NCBI RefSeq assembly: GCF_004353505.1 | Contig: NZ_SMNQ01000031.1 | Coordinates: 1 to 37,490 of the forward strand | Length of the DNA: 37,490 nt | Reading direction: 5' to 3' | Origin: Streptomyces sp. WAC05374 | Lineage (GTDB): Bacteria; Actinomycetota; Actinomycetes; Streptomycetales; Streptomycetaceae | Shown here: one piece after another, positions 8,617-16,292 of the stretch | Layout of the letters: each line of letters begins with the position of its first letter | How positions within the stretch are numbered: position 1 is the first letter of the stretch | Made by a program: the position numbers and the translations under genes | Notes under the pieces: model-generated | The model's database searches: none | Seen by the model: the letters and a program-made list of their open reading frames with translations, nothing else | Told to the model about the DNA's origin: nothing

Positions 8617-9911
8617 TGGGCGAGGCACAGGAGAGCGGTGCACGGGGCTTTCCCGCCTTCGCGGCGCGCAAGGGCGGGCGGGCCCGCGGCCAGTCGTTCT
8701 GGGCCAGGGCGTGGACCGGGGCGGTGGAGGACACCTGGCCGGAGGAGGAGTCGCTGAAGCAGGGGCGGGCCTTCGCGCGCACCGGCCGGATCGGCCCGAT
8801 CACCGTCAGCCCGGGGCGGATCTCGGCGGAGGTGTACGGGGGTGAGGCCGCGTACACGACGGTGGTGACGCTCGCGGAGCTGGACGCGGGGGAGTGGGAG
8901 CTGCTCTGGGAGAAGGCCGCCGACCGGCCGGCCGTGACGGAGGAGCTGCTGGCGGGTGAGCTGCCGGAGGATCTCCTGGAGGCGGTGGAGGACGCCCGGG
9001 TGCGGATGCTGCCCGGGTACGGCGATCTGGACGCGGACTGCGACTGCGATGCCCTGGAGCATCCGTGCGCGCACGCGACGGCGCTGTGCTACCAGGTGTC
9101 GTGGCTGCTGGACGCCGAGCCGTGGCTGCTGCCGCTGGTGCGGGGCCGGGACGCCGGCGAGGCCCTGGAGGAGCTGAAGTCCGAGCTGATGCTGCGGGCG
9201 ATGACCGGCGCCGACGAGGACGGCGGGGAGGACGAGGAGGGGTACGGGGACGACGGCGGCGAGCAGGAGGCGGCCGGTCCGCCGCCGGGCGTCGACCCGG
9301 TGGCGGCCTGGGCCCGCACGGCCGTGCCGCTGCCGGCGCCGCCGCCGCTGCCGCCGCTGCCGCCGCTGCCCGCCGGGGCGGGCGAGCCGGTCACGGGCAT
9401 CGAGGCCGACCCGCTGGAGCAGTTGGTCACCGGCGCGGCCGTGCGGGCGCGCGGACTGCTGGCGTACGCCCTGGGGCTGACCGCCGAGCCCGCGCCGCCG
9501 CTGGATGTGTGGCAGGACACGGTACGGATCGCCGCCACGCACCCGGACCCGAGGGTCCCGGCGCGGCTGCGCGAGAGCTGCGGCAGGCCGCCGGGGGAGC
9601 TGGACCGGGCGGCCGCGGCGTGGCGGGCCGGCGGGGTGGCGGGCCTGGAGGTGCTGGAGCGGACCTGGTCGCCGTCCGCGCAGGAGGCGGCCCGCGCCCG
9701 GGCTGCGGTCACGGCGGGCTGGGAGGCGGACGAACTGCCCGCGCCGGAGGTCCGCGACAACCACTGGACGTTCGCCGCGCGGGGCGTCCAGCTCCGCCTG
9801 GGCCGCGACGGGCGGTGGTACCCGTACCGCGAGGAGGCGGGCACCTGGTGGCCCGCCGGGGCGCCGCACAGTGATCCGGCGGACGTGCTGGCGGAGCTGA
9901 CCGGCGGCTGA
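8616..9911 (+). CDS. SWIM zinc-finger protein
   Basis: A 431-residue protein with a SWIM-type CxCx(n)CxH zinc motif at about residues 140-153 (CDCDALEHPCAHATA). An acidic Glu/Asp/Gly-rich linker follows (about 200-230), then a Pro/Ala-rich tract made of repeated PPLPPLP units (about 245-252), and an alpha-helical C-terminal half with a terminal tryptophan-containing segment. SWIM proteins bind DNA or protein partners and in actinobacteria are regularly coupled to SNF2 helicases, as here (4-nt overlap TGATG with the upstream gene). A terminator at 9935-9965 closes this two-gene unit and separates it from the biosynthetic operon. Confidence 0.9.
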   Translation: MGEAQESGARGFPAFAARKGGRARGQSFWARAWTGAVEDTWPEEESLKQGRAFARTGRIGPITVSPGRISAEVYGGEAAYTTVVTLAELDAGEWELLWEKAADRPAVTEELLAGELPEDLLEAVEDARVRMLPGYGDLDADCDCDALEHPCAHATALCYQVSWLLDAEPWLLPLVRGRDAGEALEELKSELMLRAMTGADEDGGEDEEGYGDDGGEQEAAGPPPGVDPVAAWARTAVPLPAPPPLPPLPPLPAGAGEPVTGIEADPLEQLVTGAAVRARGLLAYALGLTAEPAPPLDVWQDTVRIAATHPDPRVPARLRESCGRPPGELDRAAAAWRAGGVAGLEVLERTWSPSAQEAARARAAVTAGWEADELPAPEVRDNHWTFAARGVQLRLGRDGRWYPYREEAGTWWPAGAPHSDPADVLAELTGG

Positions 9912-9934
9912 GAGCCGTCCCGTCACCGCCGCGG

Positions 9935-9965
9935 GGGCCGCGTCACCTGTCCGGTGGCGCGGCCC
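9935..9965 (+). terminator. Hairpin after the SWIM gene
   Basis: A 13-bp GC-rich stem with one G-U pair (9935-9947 with 9953-9965) and a 5-nt loop. The remaining 110 bp before the adenylation gene should hold the promoter of the nine-gene operon; no clear consensus was seen. Confidence 0.65.
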
Positions 9966-10076
9966 TCGCGTGTGCGCGGGGTGCTCCGGGCGGTGCAGCG
10001 GGGCTCCATCGATCCTCCAGACCGCGAAACCACCATCGGTACCCACAGGAGCGCGAGGCGAGCTGGGGGAGGAGCC

Positions 10077-11573
10077 GTGAGCGGAATCGTGGGCGCGGCA
10101 CAGGGCCGTCACCGTCTGCTCGACGGCATCGTCGGGCAGGCACGGCGGACGCCGGGTGCGACGGCCCTGGTGTGGCGGGACGAGGAGATCAGTTACGGGG
10201 CGCTGCTGCACCGCGCGGCGCGCGAGCGGGCCCGTGTCGCGAGGCTGCCGGGTGACGAGCCGGTCGGGGTGCCCGCGGTGAAGTCGCCGGCCACCGTGGC
10301 GCTGGTGCTGGCCTGTCTGCTGGAGCGGCGGCCGGTCCTTCTGCCCGCGGCGACGCTGGGGCGCGAGGCCCTGGGCCAACTGCACGAGCAGGCCGGTGTA
10401 CGGGAGGTGCTGCTGCCGTACGACGATCTCGACGATCTCGAAGCGGACGCGGGTGTGCCGGTGGCGCCCGCGCCGGCCACCGACCGGCCGGCGCTGCTGC
10501 TGACCACGTCCGGGTCCACCGGACTGCCGAAGATCGTTCCGTTGGGCGTGCCGGCCCTCGACGCCTTCACCAACTGGGCCGCCGACGCTTTCGGTATCGG
10601 GCCGGGCACCACGGTCCTCAACTACGCGCCGCTCAACTTCGACCTGTGCCTGCTGGACGTGTGGGCCACCCTTGCCCACGGCGGCAGGGTCGTCCTGGTC
10701 GACCCCGACCACGCCCTGGACGGGGCGCGCCTGCTCGGCCTGATGCAGCGGCACGAGGTGCATGTCGTGCAGGCCGTACCCATGTTCTTCCGGCTGGTCG
10801 CCGATGCGGCGGACGCCGCCGGGGCGGCGCTGTCCGCCGTGCGGCACGCCATGTTCACCGGGGACGCCATTCCCGGGCCGCTGCTGGAGCGGCTGCCGGG
10901 TCTGCTGCCCGGGGCCCGGCTGCACAACATCTACGGGTGCACCGAGACCAACGACAGCTTCGTGCACGAGGTCGACACCCGGGCCCCCGGCGTGCCGCCG
11001 CTGCCGATCGGCGTCCCGCTGCCCGGGGTCGACGCGCTCGTCGTCACCGCCGAGGGCACGGTGCTGGAGGGGCCCGGCACGGGTGAACTGCTCGTGTCGA
11101 CACCGTTCCAGACCAGCGGCTACCTGGGCGCGGCGGCCGCCCGGCAGGTCTTCGTACCGCATCCCGTGCGGGACGACGGGCGGCGCTACTTCCGCAGCGG
11201 CGACCTGGTGCGCAGGCACCCGGACGGGTCCCTGACCCTGGAGGGCCGCACCGACCACCAGGTCAAGGTGCGCGGGGTGCGGGTCAACGCCCAGGAGGTG
11301 GAGCACGTCCTGCTGGGTCACCGCGATGTGACCGAGGCGGCCGTGCTGGCGCTGCCCGACCCGGTGGCGGGGCGCCTGCTGCACGCGGTCGTGCGGCGCT
11401 CACCGGACTCGGGGCTCAACAGCCTGACGCTGCGCGGGCATCTGGCCCGCCGGCTGCCCCGGGCGGCGGTCCCCTCGGTGCTGCGGATCACCGACGACGC
11501 GCTGCCGAGGACTTCCACCGGCAAGGTCGACCGCGACCGGGTCGCTTCGGCCCACTTCACCAAGGAGAGCTGA
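10077..11573 (+). CDS. Stand-alone amino-acid (aryl/prolyl-type) adenylation enzyme
   Basis: A 498-residue free-standing ANL-superfamily AMP ligase with no fused carrier domain. Core motifs are present: TTSGSTGLPK (about 141-150), NIYGCTETND (about 283), YFRSGDL (about 371), GRTDHQVKVRG (about 387) and PRTSTGKVD with the catalytic lysine near 483. GTG 10077 is preceded by GGGGGAGGAG. The carrier protein begins one base after the stop, so the pair should charge it in trans. The architecture resembles the prolyl-AMP ligases of pyrrole pathways. In the kosinostatin system, as I recall, a discrete A enzyme and PCP make a building block parallel to the PKS. The substrate cannot be read safely from the sequence. 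First gene of the nine-gene operon. Confidence 0.92.
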   Translation: MSGIVGAAQGRHRLLDGIVGQARRTPGATALVWRDEEISYGALLHRAARERARVARLPGDEPVGVPAVKSPATVALVLACLLERRPVLLPAATLGREALGQLHEQAGVREVLLPYDDLDDLEADAGVPVAPAPATDRPALLLTTSGSTGLPKIVPLGVPALDAFTNWAADAFGIGPGTTVLNYAPLNFDLCLLDVWATLAHGGRVVLVDPDHALDGARLLGLMQRHEVHVVQAVPMFFRLVADAADAAGAALSAVRHAMFTGDAIPGPLLERLPGLLPGARLHNIYGCTETNDSFVHEVDTRAPGVPPLPIGVPLPGVDALVVTAEGTVLEGPGTGELLVSTPFQTSGYLGAAAARQVFVPHPVRDDGRRYFRSGDLVRRHPDGSLTLEGRTDHQVKVRGVRVNAQEVEHVLLGHRDVTEAAVLALPDPVAGRLLHAVVRRSPDSGLNSLTLRGHLARRLPRAAVPSVLRITDDALPRTSTGKVDRDRVASAHFTKES

Positions 11574-11574
11574 C

Positions 11575-11838
11575 ATGCAGTACGCCCAGGCCGTCAAGGA
11601 GTTCATCGTCGAGGAGTTCCTGCCGGACGTGGCCGCCGACGAGCTGGCCGACGACCACGACCTCCTGGAGAACGGCATCATCGACAGCCTCGGGCTGCTC
11701 AAGGTGATCGCCTGGCTGGAGGACCGCTATGGCGTCGACACCGACGCCGTCGACCTCGACCCGGAGTCCTTCACCACCGTCGCGGCCATCGCCGCGTTCC
11801 TCGCGGACGCGCCGCGCGAGCACGCGGGGGCCGCGTAG
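11575..11838 (+). CDS. Stand-alone peptidyl/acyl carrier protein
   Basis: An 87-residue carrier protein with the phosphopantetheine attachment Ser38 in the motif GIIDSLGLL, which is closer to aryl/peptidyl carrier proteins (D-S-L) of stand-alone systems than to the PKS ACP at 3141 (YDSLAL). It is very acidic. It starts one base after the adenylation enzyme stop and is followed two bases later by the TrpD-like gene. It is likely charged by the upstream AMP ligase and then acted on by the dehydrogenase-like enzyme at 14456. A second carrier protein in a type II PKS cluster implies a separate thioester-bound building block. Confidence 0.93.
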   Translation: MQYAQAVKEFIVEEFLPDVAADELADDHDLLENGIIDSLGLLKVIAWLEDRYGVDTDAVDLDPESFTTVAAIAAFLADAPREHAGAA

Positions 11839-11840
11839 CC

Positions 11841-12884
11841 ATGCACGAGGCCGTCGTCTCGCTCATCGGCCGGGACCGTCCGGTGGAGCTTCCGGTGTGG
11901 CGGTCGTTCTGGGAGCGGCTCCACGCGGGGGGCCTGCGCCGGGGCGAAGCCACGGCCCTGCTGGCCTCGCTGTCGACGCGGATGCCCGACCGGGTCACCC
12001 TGTGCGCCTTCCTCGACTCGCTGGCCGAGCGCCGTCCCGCCCGCCCGGCGGACGCGTTCGGCGGGGCCGTCAACATCGTCGGCACCGGCGGGGGGCCGCG
12101 TACCTTCAACATCTCCACGGCAGCCGCGTTCGTGGCCGCCGCGATGGGCGTACGGGTCGTCAAGACCGGTTCGCGCGCCTACACCAGTGGCTGCGGCTCC
12201 CTGGACCTGCTGGAGCGGTTGGGGATCGCGCCGACGACTTCGTACGAGCAGACCCAGGACGTCCTTGAGCGGTGCGGCATCGCCTTCGCCGGGTACTTCG
12301 TGTACCCGGAGGAGATCGGGCTGCTCGCCCGGGCCGTCGCGCCGCTGGACATGCGGCTGCTGGGTGCGTTCGTCAACACTCTCGGCCCGTTCCTGGCCGA
12401 CATGCCGGTGGCCGCGCAGGTGACCGGGGTGTCCCGCCCCGAGGCGCTGGAGCCGCTGCGGCACGCCGCCGGGCACACCTCCCGTGCCACCGGCCGGACG
12501 GTGTGGCTGGCCGCCAACGACGCGGGCGCCGACGAGCTGCTGGCGTTCACCGCCAACCGCGTACGGGCGTACGAGGACGGCGGCGAGGACGAGTTCACGC
12601 TGATGCCCGCCGCCCTGGGCCTGGGCGCCGGTGACCTGGCCGGCCTGGCCCCGGCGGAGGGCGGGGCGCGGGGCGCGGCCGGGCTGTTCCGTGAGGTGCT
12701 GGCCGGGCGCGGCGGGCCGGCGGCGACGCAGACCGTCTGCCTCAACGCGGCCGCGCTGGCGGTCGCCGGCCGGCTGACGGGTGACTGGCACCAGGCGCTG
12801 CGTGCCGCGCACGCCACGCTGCACGACGGTTCGGCGCTCGAACTGGTCGACCGGCTGCGGACGCGGGAGGTGGCCCATGCGTGA
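11841..12884 (+). CDS. TrpD-like phosphoribosyltransferase (diverged)
   Basis: A 347-residue homologue of anthranilate phosphoribosyltransferase, which transfers 5-phosphoribose from PRPP to an aromatic amine. The PRPP-binding core is retained (GTGGG at 81-85, then RTFNISTAAAF, and ADELLAF near 230, which corresponds to the metal-binding DE). The anthranilate pocket motif KHGN reads KTGS (108-111), and the usual VHG before the DE site reads AAN. This argues that the acceptor is not anthranilate. It overlaps the TrpA-like gene. No trpE or trpG lies nearby to make anthranilate. The family is also related to thymidine/pyrimidine phosphorylases, but length and motifs favour TrpD. Confidence 0.88.
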   Translation: MHEAVVSLIGRDRPVELPVWRSFWERLHAGGLRRGEATALLASLSTRMPDRVTLCAFLDSLAERRPARPADAFGGAVNIVGTGGGPRTFNISTAAAFVAAAMGVRVVKTGSRAYTSGCGSLDLLERLGIAPTTSYEQTQDVLERCGIAFAGYFVYPEEIGLLARAVAPLDMRLLGAFVNTLGPFLADMPVAAQVTGVSRPEALEPLRHAAGHTSRATGRTVWLAANDAGADELLAFTANRVRAYEDGGEDEFTLMPAALGLGAGDLAGLAPAEGGARGAAGLFREVLAGRGGPAATQTVCLNAAALAVAGRLTGDWHQALRAAHATLHDGSALELVDRLRTREVAHA

Positions 12885-14085
12885 CGGTCTCCTCGCGGTC
12901 GCCCCGGTGTCGCGTCGCCGCGTGCCCGGCCCGCCGCCGCTTGCGGGGCTGGCGCCGGCCGCCGTGCCGGGGGTGGCTGCCCTGTCCCTGGCCTCGTGCC
13001 GGAGCGGGGCGGCAGGGCCGGGCGGGACGCCCGCCCCTGCCCCGCCGGACGCCGCCGGTGCGGGCCGGGGAGCCGCTGTGCGGGCGGCTTCCCGGGGCGC
13101 GGACACGGATGGCGCGGGCGGTGCGGGCGGTGGTTCGTACGGCGCCGGTGCGGCTGGTGCCTCTCGTGCCGTCGGTACGAGCGGGACCGCTGGTGCGGGC
13201 GGGGCCGGTGCCGCTTCGGGGGCCGCTGTGCGGGCGGCCTCCGGGGCGGGCGATGCCGGGGCCGGGTTCTTCGCGGGGCGGCGGCCCGGGCGGCCGGGGC
13301 TGGCCGTGTTCGTCAACGCGGGCGACCCTCCGCTCGACGTGCTGCCGGACCTCGCGGCGATGCTCGACGACAGCGACGTCGACTGCCTCGAACTGGCCGT
13401 CCCCTTCCCCGACTCCGTCACCGACGGGCCCGTCATCCGCCGGTCCGCCGACCGGGCGCTGGCCGGCGGGGTCACCCTGCCGGCGGTCCTGGACGCGGTG
13501 GCCGCGCTGCGGCCCACGCTGCGGCGGCTGCGCATCGCGCTGCTCGCCGACTGGAGCCACACCGTCAAGGGCACGGACCTGGGCGACTTCGCCCGGTCCG
13601 TCGCCGGCGCCGGCTGCGACGGACTGCTGCTGCACGGGCTGCCGCCCCGGCTGCGCGCGGCGCACTACGAGGCCGCCGACCGGGCCGGACTGCCCCTGGT
13701 GACCACCTGCTACGCCGTCTCCGGCCCCGCCACCGTCGCCGAGGCGGCCCGGCACGCCTCCGCGTACCTGTACCTGGTCGCCCACTACGGCCGCAGCGGC
13801 ACCACCGCCGCACCGGACCGCGAGCGGCTCGGCACCGTCCTCGGCAGGCTGCGCGGGGCCACCCGCGCCCCGCTCGCCGTCGGCTTCGGCGTCCGTACGG
13901 GGGCCGACGTCGCCGCCCTCGAGGCGCTCGGCGCGGACGCGGCGGTCGTCGGCAGCGCGGGCGTGGCCCGGATCGAGCAGGCCCTGGAAACCGGGCGCGA
14001 CCCGGTGGAGGAGTTCGCCTCCTTCGTCGCGGAGCTGCGCCGCCCCACCTCCCACCACCGTACGAACGAAGGAACCCACACATGA
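12877..14085 (+). CDS. TrpA-like indole-glycerol-phosphate lyase with a low-complexity N-terminus
   Basis: 402 residues. The C-terminal part (about 135-385) is a TIM barrel of the tryptophan synthase alpha family and keeps both catalytic acids: Glu172 in LELAVPFPD and Asp183 in TDGP, equivalent to TrpA Glu49 and Asp60. It also keeps a phosphate-binding end (VGFGVRTGAD, VVGSAG). The N-terminal 130 residues are Ala/Gly-rich with an internal repeat (GAAVRAAS at 66-73 and 116-123) and have no counterpart in TrpA. ATG 12877 overlaps the TrpD-like stop. Without a TrpB partner it probably works as a stand-alone lyase releasing glyceraldehyde 3-phosphate and an indole-like heterocycle, as plant BX1 does. 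An internal start that omits the repeat region cannot be excluded. Confidence 0.85.
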   Translation: MRDGLLAVAPVSRRRVPGPPPLAGLAPAAVPGVAALSLASCRSGAAGPGGTPAPAPPDAAGAGRGAAVRAASRGADTDGAGGAGGGSYGAGAAGASRAVGTSGTAGAGGAGAASGAAVRAASGAGDAGAGFFAGRRPGRPGLAVFVNAGDPPLDVLPDLAAMLDDSDVDCLELAVPFPDSVTDGPVIRRSADRALAGGVTLPAVLDAVAALRPTLRRLRIALLADWSHTVKGTDLGDFARSVAGAGCDGLLLHGLPPRLRAAHYEAADRAGLPLVTTCYAVSGPATVAEAARHASAYLYLVAHYGRSGTTAAPDRERLGTVLGRLRGATRAPLAVGFGVRTGADVAALEALGADAAVVGSAGVARIEQALETGRDPVEEFASFVAELRRPTSHHRTNEGTHT

Positions 14086-14456
14086 TCGTCCGCAAGCTCG
14101 ACAGCGTCCGCTGCGTCGACTGGGGCAACGGCCTCAGCCGCCGGTTCCTCACCGAGTCCGACGGCCTCGGCTACACCGTCACCGACACGATCGTGCGGGC
14201 CGGCACCAAGTCGCGGCTGGAGTACCGCCGTCACCTGGAGGCCTGCTACTGCATCGAGGGCAGCGGCGAGATCGTCGACATGGCCGGCGCCTCCCACCCC
14301 ATCACGCCGGGCACCCTCTACGCCCTCGACAAGCACGACGCGCACTGGCTGATCGCCGGCCCCGACGAGGACCTGCGCCTGGTGTGCATGTTCACCCCCG
14401 CGCTGCGCGGCGACGAGGTCCACAACCTCGACTCGCCCGAGTTCTCCCAGTACTGA
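14082..14456 (+). CDS. Ectoine synthase (EctC)-like cupin
   Basis: A 124-residue cupin very close in layout to EctC: MIVR start, HLEACYCIEGSGEI, ITPGTLYALD and the EVHNLDSP tail. EctC closes a cyclic amidine (a tetrahydropyrimidine) from N-acetyl-diaminobutyrate and can also cyclise glutamine to an aminopyrroline. The three iron ligands of characterised EctC appear conserved as Glu53, Tyr80 and His88. No ectA, ectB or ectD is present, so osmolyte synthesis is not the role. Its place between TrpA-like and dehydrogenase genes (ATGA overlap on both sides) points to amidine formation in the cluster product. The homology is confident; the reaction in this pathway is inference. Confidence 0.9.
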   Translation: MIVRKLDSVRCVDWGNGLSRRFLTESDGLGYTVTDTIVRAGTKSRLEYRRHLEACYCIEGSGEIVDMAGASHPITPGTLYALDKHDAHWLIAGPDEDLRLVCMFTPALRGDEVHNLDSPEFSQY

Positions 14457-15595
14457 TGATCACGTGGACCGACGACCAGCGGCGGCTGCGCGACGGCCTG
14501 GCGCCGCTGCTGGACAAGCTGAGCGCCGGGCACGTCGAGCGTGACGCCGAGGCCGCCTTCCCGCGCGAGCAGTGGGACCTGCTGCGCGCCTCGGGCATCC
14601 TTGGCCTGCCCTTCGAGGAGCGGTGGGGCGGGCTCGGACAGGACCTGCTCACCACGATGTACGTGCTGGAGGGGCTGGGCCTGGGCTGCCGTGACGCGGG
14701 GCTGAACTTCTCCGTGTGCAGTCACCTGGTGAGCACCGGCGTGCCCCTGCACCGGTTCGGTTCGCCGGAGCTGAAGGAGCGGTACCTGCCGGGGCTGTGC
14801 TCCGGCGACCTGATCGGCGCGCACGCCATCAGCGAGCCCGACAGCGGGTCGGACGCGCTGGCGATGCGCACCCGTGCCGTGCGCGACGGCGACGACTACG
14901 TCCTGACCGGCGGCAAGACGTTCGTCAGCAACGGGCCCGTCGCCGACGTGGTCACCGTCTACGCCCGTACCAGCGACCGTCCAGGCCCGCTGAGCATCAC
15001 CGCGTTCCTCGTCGACCGGGACACGCCCGGCCTGACCGTCGGGCGGCCGGTCGCCAAGATGGGGCTGCGCACCTCGCCGCTGTGCGAGCTGTACTTCGAC
15101 GGGTGCCGGGTGCCCGCCTCGCGGGTGGTGGGCCGGCCGGGCGGCGGCTTCCTCGTGCTGGACCACGTGATGCGCTGGGAGATCCTGTGCTCCTTCGTCA
15201 TCAACGCGGGGGAGATGCGCCACCGGGTGGAGCGCTGCGCCGAGTACGCCCGTACCCGCACCCAGTTCGGGCAGCCGATCGGCTCGTACCAGGCGATCTC
15301 CCACAAGATCGTTGACATGGAGATCGGGGTGGAGACGGCCCGGCACTGGCTGTACTCCACCGCCCGCAAAGTGATGGCGGGGGAGAACGTCACCCGGGAC
15401 ATCGCCGTCGCCAAGCTCGTCACCAGCGAGGCCAACGTCGCCTCCGCGCTCGCCGCCGTGCAGATCTTCGGGGGCAACGGCTACATGGCCGAGTACGGCA
15501 TCGAGAAGGAGCTGCGCAACTCGGTCGCCGGGACCATCTACTCCGGCACGTCCGAGATCCAGCGCAACCGCATCGCCTCGATGCTCGGCCTGTGA
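14456..15595 (+). CDS. Acyl-CoA-dehydrogenase-like flavoprotein (carrier-protein-acyl dehydrogenase type)
   Basis: 379 residues with the three-domain ACAD fold: helical N-terminus, FAD-binding beta domain (AHAISEPDSGSDA, GGKTFVSNGPVAD) and helical C-terminus (YARTRTQFGQPIGSYQAISH, VQIFGGNGYMAEYG). The usual catalytic Glu of the YEGT motif is Ser363 (IYSGTSEIQRN), as in the prolyl-S-PCP dehydrogenases of pyrrole biosynthesis (PltE type), which it strongly resembles. It probably oxidises the amino-acyl group on the carrier protein at 11575. ATG 14456 overlaps the EctC-like stop by one base. Alternatives are a CoA-thioester dehydrogenase or an FkbI-like acyl-ACP dehydrogenase. Confidence 0.9.
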   Translation: MITWTDDQRRLRDGLAPLLDKLSAGHVERDAEAAFPREQWDLLRASGILGLPFEERWGGLGQDLLTTMYVLEGLGLGCRDAGLNFSVCSHLVSTGVPLHRFGSPELKERYLPGLCSGDLIGAHAISEPDSGSDALAMRTRAVRDGDDYVLTGGKTFVSNGPVADVVTVYARTSDRPGPLSITAFLVDRDTPGLTVGRPVAKMGLRTSPLCELYFDGCRVPASRVVGRPGGGFLVLDHVMRWEILCSFVINAGEMRHRVERCAEYARTRTQFGQPIGSYQAISHKIVDMEIGVETARHWLYSTARKVMAGENVTRDIAVAKLVTSEANVASALAAVQIFGGNGYMAEYGIEKELRNSVAGTIYSGTSEIQRNRIASMLGL

Positions 15596-15626
15596 TCACC
15601 CTACGACGGAAGCGGAACACGCCACC

Positions 15627-16292
15627 ATGACCCTCCAGCCCGCCCTGGCAGCGACCGAGTTCATCGACCACCACAGCGACGAGGTGCGCGACTTCGTCGG
15701 CCGAGCGGTCCCGGCGACCGCCACCACCCCCACCGAGCGGGCCGTGGCCCTCTACTACGCGGTGCGCGACGGCATCCGTTACGAGGTGTACGGCGCCGAC
15801 TTGTCCCGCCGGGGGCTGCGCGCCAGCCAGGTGGTGCGCACCGGCTCGGGCATGTGCCTGCACAAGTCGGTCCTGTACGCGGCCGGTCTGCGCGCGCTCG
15901 GCATCCCGGCGCGCCTGGTGCTGACCGATGTGCGCAACCACCTGGCGTCCGAGCGGCTGAAGGAGCTGCTGGGCGGGGACGTCTTCCACCAGCACGGGCT
16001 GACCTCGGTGTGGCTCGGGGGGCGGTGGGTGAAGGCGACGCCGGTGTTCAACAAGACGCTGTGCAAGCTGTACCGGATGGCGCCGCTGGACTTCGACGGC
16101 ACCGCCGACAGCCTGCACCACCCCTTCGACCTGAAGGGGCGGCGGCAGATGGAGTTCCTGCGCACGCACGGCGAGTTCGACGACCTGCCCTACGCGTGGG
16201 TGATCGACGACCTGCGGGCCGCGCACCCGAGGCTGTTCGAGGGCGGGGAGGACCGGTTCGCGCGGGGTTCTCTCGTGGCCGAGGCGGCGTAG
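15627..16292 (+). CDS. Transglutaminase-like superfamily protein
   Basis: A 221-residue papain-fold transglutaminase-like protein. The putative nucleophile Cys77 (SGMCLHKSVLYAAGLRA) and His123 (HQHGLTSVWL) are visible. The third residue of the triad is less clear, since the usual WVPVDP reads WVKATPVFN. There is no signal peptide or membrane segment, so it should be cytoplasmic. Homologues in natural-product clusters (for example AdmF of andrimid) form amide bonds from carrier-protein-bound acyl groups, and a similar transfer from the PCP is a reasonable guess here. It lies 31 bp after the dehydrogenase and abuts the TrpF-like gene. Confidence 0.8.
   Translation: MTLQPALAATEFIDHHSDEVRDFVGRAVPATATTPTERAVALYYAVRDGIRYEVYGADLSRRGLRASQVVRTGSGMCLHKSVLYAAGLRALGIPARLVLTDVRNHLASERLKELLGGDVFHQHGLTSVWLGGRWVKATPVFNKTLCKLYRMAPLDFDGTADSLHHPFDLKGRRQMEFLRTHGEFDDLPYAWVIDDLRAAHPRLFEGGEDRFARGSLVAEAA

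Noticed and set aside
5704..8643. A 979-codon open frame on the minus strand
   Set aside because: It is antisense to the SNF2 gene, which has all helicase motifs. The minus-strand protein is Arg/Gln/His-rich with no motif, the usual shadow in high-GC DNA.
8361..11384. A 1007-codon open frame on the minus strand
   Set aside because: It is antisense to the SWIM and adenylation genes, has biased composition and no recognisable domain.
14082..14456. Ectoine osmolyte biosynthesis
   Set aside because: No ectA, ectB or ectD is nearby and the gene is translationally coupled to biosynthetic neighbours.
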